Assembly: GCA_016201265.1 (NCBI GenBank)
Contig: JACQDD010000116.1
Coordinates: 1-64,000 of the forward strand
Direction of reading: 5' to 3'
Length of the DNA stretch: 64,000 nt
DNA from: Terriglobales bacterium
GTDB lineage: Bacteria; Acidobacteriota; Terriglobia; Terriglobales; Acidobacteriaceae
Under the pieces are notes generated by a model that saw nothing but the letters and a program-made list of their open reading frames with translations, was not told where the DNA came from and made no database searches. The position numbers were made by a program, and so were the translations under genes. Within the stretch, counting starts at the first letter, position 1; every line of letters begins with the position of its first letter. Shown here piece by piece: positions 57,655 through 64,000 of this stretch.

Positions 57655-58857
57655 TTAGTTCTGCAAAAATTGCATCGGAACGATCTTCAAAATTTCTCGT
57701 CCGATGGGCAGTGACGCGGTCGCTGCCGGTGACGGCACATTGAGCACGTGCAGGAAGCGGTCCCGGGGCACGAACTGGAAATCATCCACCAGGTTGCCGT
57801 CCGGTGCCAGTGCCATCGCCCGCACGCCCGATCCGCCCGGCACCAGATCCTCGGCGCGAACCTCGGGCAGTAGTTGCTGCAGCGAACGTACGAAGGCGCT
57901 TTTTTGCAGCGAGCGCCGATACTCCGCCAGACCGTATCGCCACTGCCGGCGGGCCATCTTGCGAAAGCCCCGATACGTGAGTGTGGCCATCGCCTCTCCG
58001 AACTTGAAATCCGTGCGCTTGTATCCTTCACGCCGCAGCGCGAGTACCGCGTTGGGACCGGCATCCACCGTCCCGGAAATACGCCGCGTGAAATGCACAC
58101 CGAGAAATGGGAAAGACGGGTCGGGCGCCGGATAAATCAGGTTTCTTACCAATCCGGCTCGCGCCGGGATCAGGTCGTAGTATTCACCGCGAAAGGGCAC
58201 GATCATGACTTCCGGATCATGCCCTGCCAGACGCGCGATCTGGTCGCTGTACAGCCCGGCGCAGTTGACCACGTAGCGCGCCGGGAAGTCTCCGGCTCGC
58301 GTCTGGATGACGGTCTCGCTGGTGGAATTGCGAAAGCCCAAAACCCCGGCGCCAGTTTTCAGTTCTGCTCCGCGCGACACGGCGATCTCCGCATACTTCC
58401 GAGCCACGTGCGCGTAATCCGTAATTCCGGTGGAGGGCACCTTGAGCGCCTGCACTCCAGCCGCGTGCGGCTCGATCTCCCGCATCGCCTCGGGCGTCAG
58501 CAGTTCGAGTCCGGCCAGACCGTTGGCCTCTCCGCGTTGCCGCAGGCCCTCCAGCCGCGCAGCTTCTTCGGAGTTGGTGGCGACGATCAGTTTGCCGCAT
58601 ACTTCGTGCGGAATGCCGTGCCGCGCGCAGAACTCCACCATCTCGCGCGCGCCCTCGACACACAGCCGCGCCTTCAACGATCCAGGCTTGTAGTACACCC
58701 CGCTGTGGATGACGCCGCTGTTGTGTCCCGTCTGGTGCTGCGCCACGCCGTTTTCTTTTTCCAGGATCAGCAGCCGCAAGTGAGGGAACTGCTCGCTCGC
58801 CTGCATGGCAACCGAAAGGCCGACAATCCCGCCGCCGATGATTGCGATGTCATGCAT
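57655..58857 (-). CDS. lhgO: L-2-hydroxyglutarate oxidase
   Basis: MHDIAIIGGGIVGLSVAMQAS; EKENGVAQHQTGHNSGVIHSGVYYKPGSLKARLCVEG; VNCAGLYSDQIARLAG; GVHFTRRISGTVDAGPNAVLA. Confidence 0.92.
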   Translation of the reverse strand: MHDIAIIGGGIVGLSVAMQASEQFPHLRLLILEKENGVAQHQTGHNSGVIHSGVYYKPGSLKARLCVEGAREMVEFCARHGIPHEVCGKLIVATNSEEAARLEGLRQRGEANGLAGLELLTPEAMREIEPHAAGVQALKVPSTGITDYAHVARKYAEIAVSRGAELKTGAGVLGFRNSTSETVIQTRAGDFPARYVVNCAGLYSDQIARLAGHDPEVMIVPFRGEYYDLIPARAGLVRNLIYPAPDPSFPFLGVHFTRRISGTVDAGPNAVLALRREGYKRTDFKFGEAMATLTYRGFRKMARRQWRYGLAEYRRSLQKSAFVRSLQQLLPEVRAEDLVPGGSGVRAMALAPDGNLVDDFQFVPRDRFLHVLNVPSPAATASLPIGREILKIVPMQFLQN

Positions 58858-59095
58858 GGGATTGGTAATTTTGTAATTTGGTAATTGTGTAATTTCAAAC
58901 CGCTGGCGCCAGCTTTCGATAGTACCGCATCGTGGGTGATGTGGGGACGGGCGGGGTGGTGTGGGGACGGGCGCCCTCGCCCGTCCAAGCCGAGCGTAGC
59001 TCGGCAGCGCTTGCACAAGCAGCTATCTCAACCTGACGTACAAACAAAGGGCGCGGATCGCTCAGCGCCCCAAACTACGGATTACCAAATCTCTT

Positions 59096-62000
59096 CTAGT
59101 TCACAATCAGTGTGACCGTATTGGAGAGCGTTACCGTGCTATCGGTCGCCGTTACGCCGATGTTGTTGTATGTTCCGGGGAGCGTTGCCGGGTTCAGCGT
59201 CTCCTTTGCCGAGCCGGACTTCGTCGCGTCTGCCTGTGCGGTTGCTGTAATGGTGGCCGAGGCCGGAAGTCCCGGAGCCACGGTCGGAGCCGTGTACACA
59301 CCGTTGCTGTCAATCGTGCCGTTGGCAGGAGAACCTACGACCGCCCAGGTCACATTCTGGTTCGTGGAGTTGTTGACCGTCGCGGTAAACTGCGCGGTTT
59401 GAGCGGGCCAACCGTCGGCCACATTGTTCGGGAACAGACTTGACGGCTGTCCTGCTTTGAGGACCACGGTCACCGAAATCGGCGGCGGTGGCGGCGGGCC
59501 TGAGCTTCCCCCTCCGCAGGCTACCAGCAGTCCGATCAAAGCCAGGGAGAAGCACAAGACTGCCACGGCGTGTTGCCGGCGCATTCTCCGTCCCATAATT
59601 CCAACCATCACTACACCGGCGATCGGCACGGAGAAGGGCAGCCAGGGATTGCGATGATCGGAATTGCGATTGCTCGCGCGGCGGTTTAGGTTTCCGGGTC
59701 CCTGGTTGGGGCCGGTGCTCGAGATGGTCAGCTGGATGGTTTGTGTTCCGGGGGTCCCAGCCTTAATTACGGAGGAGGGAGCGAAGTTGCAAGCTGTCAG
59801 CGCGGGAAGGTTGCTACACGAGAGGTTCACGTCGCTGACAAAAGTTAGCCCGGTAGGCGAGGCTGTGAAGGTGTAGTTCTGTGTTGTCTGTCCGGAGAGC
59901 ACCTGGTGCGAACCTCCACCGGTCCACGAGAAATCCGGCAACGTCACCGTCAGGGTGAAGTTCGTCGTCTTGGGTGCGGGCGCTCCCAGCGTGTTCGCCG
60001 AGATCGTCACCGGGTAATTGTTCGGGACAATGTTGGCCGGCACACTCACAGTCACCGACGCATTTACCGGGCTGCCCGATGTGGGATTCACATTGGCAGA
60101 CGGCAAGAAGTTGCAGGTCGCACCCGCCGTAATTACCGTGCCTTGGCAGGTGAGCGTGACCGTGCCCGAGAAAGACCCCGCCGCCGTCACTTGGAAGCTC
60201 GTGCTATTAGAGATTCCACCTTGGGGAGCCGTGACCGGCGGCAGTGGAGGCGGCGTCAATCCGAAATCCACCACGTGCAGCGTGATCGGCGCATCGTGGG
60301 TGGTGTTGTCGAGGCCGACCGCGTGCGCGTTGAAACTGTAGTCGCCAACGACTCCGCCGGCGGTCACGGTGTACGTCCCGCCACCCGGCGCAGGCACCTG
60401 CGTCGGAGTCAGCGTGCAAGTCGCCGGAGGCGCCGTCGAGCCCGCCGTGCAGCTCAGGTTGATGGCGTTGTTGTAGCCGCCCTGCACGGCCAAGGTGCCG
60501 TTGAAGATGGCGGTCTGGGGGGTGGGGAATACGGCCTGGGGCGAGTCGGAGATCACATTGGTGAAATCCGGGGCCACAGCCAGGGCGAACTCCCAGATGC
60601 CGCGGCCGTACGTCGAAACGCGCAATTTCTTTGTGCCGCCGAAGTTGAACAGCCGGATAGCCGTAACTGCTACGTTGGGCAGATAGCCTGTAGCCCCGGG
60701 CTGGGCATCAGGTCCGACTTCGGTCCAACTCACTCCGGAAGTGGGGCTCTGGAAGACGCCTACGTCTGTACCCGCGTAAACGATACCCGAGTCCACCAGC
60801 AGGGCATTGACGGGCGAGTCCGGCAGGCCATTCGCCGTGCTGCCAAAAGGCGCCCAGTTTGTTCCCGCGTTGATGGTTTTCCAGATGTGGGTCCCGGTGC
60901 CGAGAAAACCCATGATCCCGACATAAGCGGTTTGGCCGGTGGCGTCACTCTTGTCCACTGCCGCCGAGGAGATCACGTAATTGTTCGGATTGATCGTGCC
61001 GCTTGGACCGTTGAAGGTTCGATTCGTGAACTGCGCGGGTCCACCGGCGGCATTGGTAGTGGCCCAGACTTCACCCGCCACAAACCCATTGTTCGGGCCG
61101 CTCCCCTCAGTGGTGGCGTAGACAACATTAGAGAAGCCACCGCTCTTTGGTCCGCCAGCCGCCAACCCGCGCACCAGGTCCACCTGTCCCCCCTGTCCGG
61201 GACAAGTGATAACTCCATCAAAGGTATTGCTGAGAGCCACGAAGCCCGTGCCGGTGGTCGAACCTCTCCAAACCCGACACGTGCCGACCAGCATTTCGCC
61301 GGAGTTCTGCGGATCCAAAATGTAAGGTGTGTAAAACGCGCCTTCGTCCCCAGAGAGCGTTGTTGATGTGACAATCTGGTTGTTGAAGAATGTGATCGGA
61401 TCGCAGCCGAACCCCGAATTACAAACCCCGATTTGTACGAAGGTGTAGGCCGTAAACCATTGGAGAGGGTTGTCGGGATTGATTTCGTTATAGCCCCCGT
61501 CGCCGAAGTTGGCGGTCTGCCACGCGGCACTGCTCGTCGCGGTTGCAGTGGCTGGGGAGCCATTGTCCTGGGTGCCGCCCAGGACAGTGTTTTGGTCAGT
61601 CGGATGGATCGAAAAGGACACAAACTGGGTGAGTGATCCCAGCGTGCCAGTATTCAAGTTCTCGAAGCCGACGCCTGCCGACGTGTTGGGCGCGGTGCAG
61701 GTGCCGGACTTGAGTCCTGTGAATCCGTCCAGTGCGCGGTAAACACCGCCATCGTTGCCAAAGTACATCACAGCCTTTCCGCCGATGACGCGGAAGTCGA
61801 GGCCGTGTTCATCCGGGTGAACGTGAGCAATGTTCGCAATCGGGTTGCAACCGTAAACGTGCGTCAGGTTGACCCAATCCGCGCCGATCCCGGCGTCGAG
61901 CGTCAAGCAGGATGTCCCGCCACTCGCCAGCTTGCACTTGTACAGGTTAACTGTGCCAGCATACAAATCGGTGCCAGTGCCGTCGGGAACTGCCGCAATT

Positions 62001-63292
62001 TCGAGGTTGTAAAAGGCTTGGGCCGTCCCGCAGGAGGCTTCGCCCGGGGGGCCGCCCTGACTGCAGTTCGTAATCCCGTTATCCAGGATTCTCTGCCAGC
62101 TCCCTCCGCCATTGGTGGATTTCCAGATACCTTGATCACCGTCTCCGGGGTCCACAAACCAGAAATACATCTCGTTTCGCAACGGAACGACCGCGAACTG
62201 TCCCCGGTACATGGGGCACGTGTTAGTAGCGTTGGAACCACTCGGGCAGTTGGTCAAAGTCAGCAGGGTACCTGGCTGCGTGGTCATCCGGGTCCAGGTT
62301 GTGCCGTTGGTCGAGGTGTAAACGCCATGCCAACGGATGGCGGCGAAGTAAGCGCCCGCGCCGCCATTTGCTTTTGCGTTGAAAACTATGTCGGTAGAGT
62401 TGCTACTCACGGTGCCGTCTGTGGGGACCTCGTACGTCCACGTACTGCCCCCATCCGTCGAGGCATAAACGCCGCGTTTGCTGGAAGACGTGAAGTTGCC
62501 TTCGTCGAATCCTTCGGGGGTAAACCCAACCGCCGCCACCACAGTGTTCATCAACCCCGTAGTCGTTCCCCACGCCATGTTGGATACGCCCAGGCCGGCG
62601 AGAGAAAGGGTTCCACCACTGGCGGTCGAGATCAGGTTCCAGTTCGCGCCACCATCAGTGGAGCGCAGGAACCCGAGGCCGTAGTAGTTGGCGAGAGCGT
62701 TGTTGGCCTCTCCGGTACCGACCAGAAGCACGCTCCCGTCGGGCTTGATCGAGATTGCACCGACGGCAAGGGCCGCCTGTTGGTCGGTGAGCGGAGTCCA
62801 CGTGACGTCGGCCGGGTTGGCTGTCGCCGCATTCGCGGATCTCCAGACGCCTCCAAAAGCACCGCCCACGTACACGGTGTTCCCATTCGGGTCTGTCGGG
62901 TCCATCGCCACTGACGTGATCCGGCCAGTGACATTGCCGTAGCTCTGACCCGGCCACGTGGCCAGCGGTGCCGGTCCGAGCGGAACCCAGTTGGTGACAG
63001 CAGGAGCGTCCGGCGCAGCGGCACCGGCTTTGGCGGCCGCCGCTTCGCGTAGCGCGCGCATGGCCATCTTGTGTTGATGCGCCTTGAGGCGAAGCGCCGC
63101 CGCCGATTTTCCATTCGGCGCCTCACGGCCACGCATCATCCACTGGTCCCTCAGGTCAGGACGATCCCTATCTTTCTCTTCGATCGGGTCATACGGCGAC
63201 TTCATCTTCGATCCCTGGCCGAAGGCGTTCGTGAAAGAGAAAGTTAAGGCAAAGAGGGAGGCGAGCAGGAAACGCACACTGCGGCTGGTCAT
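59096..63292 (-). CDS. secreted sialidase/VPS10-like beta-propeller protein with Ig-like repeats and an internal two-helix/lipobox-like segment
   Basis: Signal peptide; repeated STDGGxxW/GGSWQR/GTNWAPF motifs; internal WLPFSVPIAGVVMVGIMGRRMRRQHAVAVLCFSLALIGLLVACGGGSSGPPPPPP; C-terminal Ig-like tail. Confidence 0.8.
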   Translation of the reverse strand: MTSRSVRFLLASLFALTFSFTNAFGQGSKMKSPYDPIEEKDRDRPDLRDQWMMRGREAPNGKSAAALRLKAHQHKMAMRALREAAAAKAGAAAPDAPAVTNWVPLGPAPLATWPGQSYGNVTGRITSVAMDPTDPNGNTVYVGGAFGGVWRSANAATANPADVTWTPLTDQQAALAVGAISIKPDGSVLLVGTGEANNALANYYGLGFLRSTDGGANWNLISTASGGTLSLAGLGVSNMAWGTTTGLMNTVVAAVGFTPEGFDEGNFTSSSKRGVYASTDGGSTWTYEVPTDGTVSSNSTDIVFNAKANGGAGAYFAAIRWHGVYTSTNGTTWTRMTTQPGTLLTLTNCPSGSNATNTCPMYRGQFAVVPLRNEMYFWFVDPGDGDQGIWKSTNGGGSWQRILDNGITNCSQGGPPGEASCGTAQAFYNLEIAAVPDGTGTDLYAGTVNLYKCKLASGGTSCLTLDAGIGADWVNLTHVYGCNPIANIAHVHPDEHGLDFRVIGGKAVMYFGNDGGVYRALDGFTGLKSGTCTAPNTSAGVGFENLNTGTLGSLTQFVSFSIHPTDQNTVLGGTQDNGSPATATATSSAAWQTANFGDGGYNEINPDNPLQWFTAYTFVQIGVCNSGFGCDPITFFNNQIVTSTTLSGDEGAFYTPYILDPQNSGEMLVGTCRVWRGSTTGTGFVALSNTFDGVITCPGQGGQVDLVRGLAAGGPKSGGFSNVVYATTEGSGPNNGFVAGEVWATTNAAGGPAQFTNRTFNGPSGTINPNNYVISSAAVDKSDATGQTAYVGIMGFLGTGTHIWKTINAGTNWAPFGSTANGLPDSPVNALLVDSGIVYAGTDVGVFQSPTSGVSWTEVGPDAQPGATGYLPNVAVTAIRLFNFGGTKKLRVSTYGRGIWEFALAVAPDFTNVISDSPQAVFPTPQTAIFNGTLAVQGGYNNAINLSCTAGSTAPPATCTLTPTQVPAPGGGTYTVTAGGVVGDYSFNAHAVGLDNTTHDAPITLHVVDFGLTPPPLPPVTAPQGGISNSTSFQVTAAGSFSGTVTLTCQGTVITAGATCNFLPSANVNPTSGSPVNASVTVSVPANIVPNNYPVTISANTLGAPAPKTTNFTLTVTLPDFSWTGGGSHQVLSGQTTQNYTFTASPTGLTFVSDVNLSCSNLPALTACNFAPSSVIKAGTPGTQTIQLTISSTGPNQGPGNLNRRASNRNSDHRNPWLPFSVPIAGVVMVGIMGRRMRRQHAVAVLCFSLALIGLLVACGGGSSGPPPPPPISVTVVLKAGQPSSLFPNNVADGWPAQTAQFTATVNNSTNQNVTWAVVGSPANGTIDSNGVYTAPTVAPGLPASATITATAQADATKSGSAKETLNPATLPGTYNNIGVTATDSTVTLSNTVTLIVN

Positions 63293-63469
63293 ATACGTAT
63301 GTTTCTTGAAGACTTTCGGTCACACTACTAGGGAGTGTCGTAGAGTGTCAATGGCAAAGACAGTTTGGAGGCCGCCTTGGCGTCTTTTGAGTTAACCGCT
63401 ACGAATTCGGCTTCCGCGGCTCGCTTTGGAACGGGGCAGCGCTCAGGGCGAGCCGCGGCAGCATTCACC

Positions 63470-64000
63470 TCACTGCAAAGTCCAGAGGGGAACGGTCAAT
63501 TTCGGCGAAAGTTGTGGATCAAGAATGAAACCTGAACCCACGCCAGGGTGGCTAATCTCCCCCACGTTGGTACGCGCCGAGGCATAAGCGCCGCCTTGAT
63601 CCCCGAAGTGCTCAATCACACACTGGTAGAAGGCCGAATAAGCGATGAAGTTGTAGATTTCATAGTCGAGGTAATCGATCTGGCCGGTGTCATAGAGGAA
63701 CTGAATGATGGCGAAAGTAGCCACCCTGATGTCAATCGGGACGAGTGGATAACCATTCGGGTTGAACATGTACGTCCCATGTTTTGACCGAGAAAGGCCA
63801 ACAATCAAATGGGCTCCACCTGAGACTGGCACCGCGGGCGACGGATCGAAGTATTCGCTTGCATCGAGTACCGTCCCCTCATGGGCGGCTGTGTAGAAGC
63901 TATACGCCGAATAGTCGTTCGTATTGGTGCTGTAGGTGTTTGGGGCGAGGGTCGGCGCCGCAATCAGGACTGCAGACCGTTCATTGTCCAGCGGGTGTGA
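63470..64000 (-). CDS. hypothetical protein, 5' truncated by the window end
   Basis: Reading frame is open from the 63470 stop to the window edge (manual reading: ...NTYSTNTNDYSAYSFYTAAHEGTVLDASEYFDPSPAVPVSGGAHLIVG...). Confidence 0.6.
   Translation of the reverse strand, partial: SHPLDNERSAVLIAAPTLAPNTYSTNTNDYSAYSFYTAAHEGTVLDASEYFDPSPAVPVSGGAHLIVGLSRSKHGTYMFNPNGYPLVPIDIRVATFAIIQFLYDTGQIDYLDYEIYNFIAYSAFYQCVIEHFGDQGGAYASARTNVGEISHPGVGSGFILDPQLSPKLTVPLWTLQ

Noticed and set aside
59906-61366. 486-aa plus-strand Arg-rich ORF
   Set aside because: Antisense to the 1398-aa propeller gene; Arg-biased shadow composition.

Overview
This 64 kb window is GC-rich and densely coding. Gene content (Oar-like TonB receptors with N-terminal CarboxypepD_reg-type domains, many secreted beta-propeller/Ig-like proteins, split pntAA/pntAB/pntB) looks like an Acidobacteriota chromosome; that taxonomic call is inference. 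No rRNA, CRISPR array, integrase, transposase or phage module was recognised. There is one tRNA-Lys(TTT). Housekeeping and metabolic genes include gamma-carbonic anhydrase, rpsU, mtaB, rodA, RNase E/G, purU, tandem PYROXD2-like oxidoreductases, a GcvT/DmdA-like protein, acyl-CoA desaturase, two APC permeases, transhydrogenase, a NiCoT-like transporter, a UDP-xylose pair (ugd/uxs), proC and lhgO. Accessory loci include a lone type IV pilin, a minor-pilin operon with a very large PilX/GspK-like protein, a double-PilZ protein, two TonB receptors, a GAF-TonB fusion and an AbrB/PIN toxin-antitoxin pair. Best non-standard signals: (1) a sigma-54-type -24/-12 promoter with an upstream 8+8 bp palindrome before the pilin gene; (2) a hairpin that buries the Shine-Dalgarno sequence of a TonB receptor gene; (3) an approximately 400-residue acidic/Arg-rich insertion inside the S1 domain of RNase E/G, plus a structured leader; (4) families of palindromic word-like intergenic repeats, one apparently inserted in frame in mtaB and one forming a 161-bp element with 32-bp perfect arms; (5) a 27-residue motif deletion in one of two paralogous flavoproteins; (6) a secreted 1398-aa propeller protein with an internal two-helix plus lipobox-like segment. 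All calls are from reading the sequence; no database search was run.
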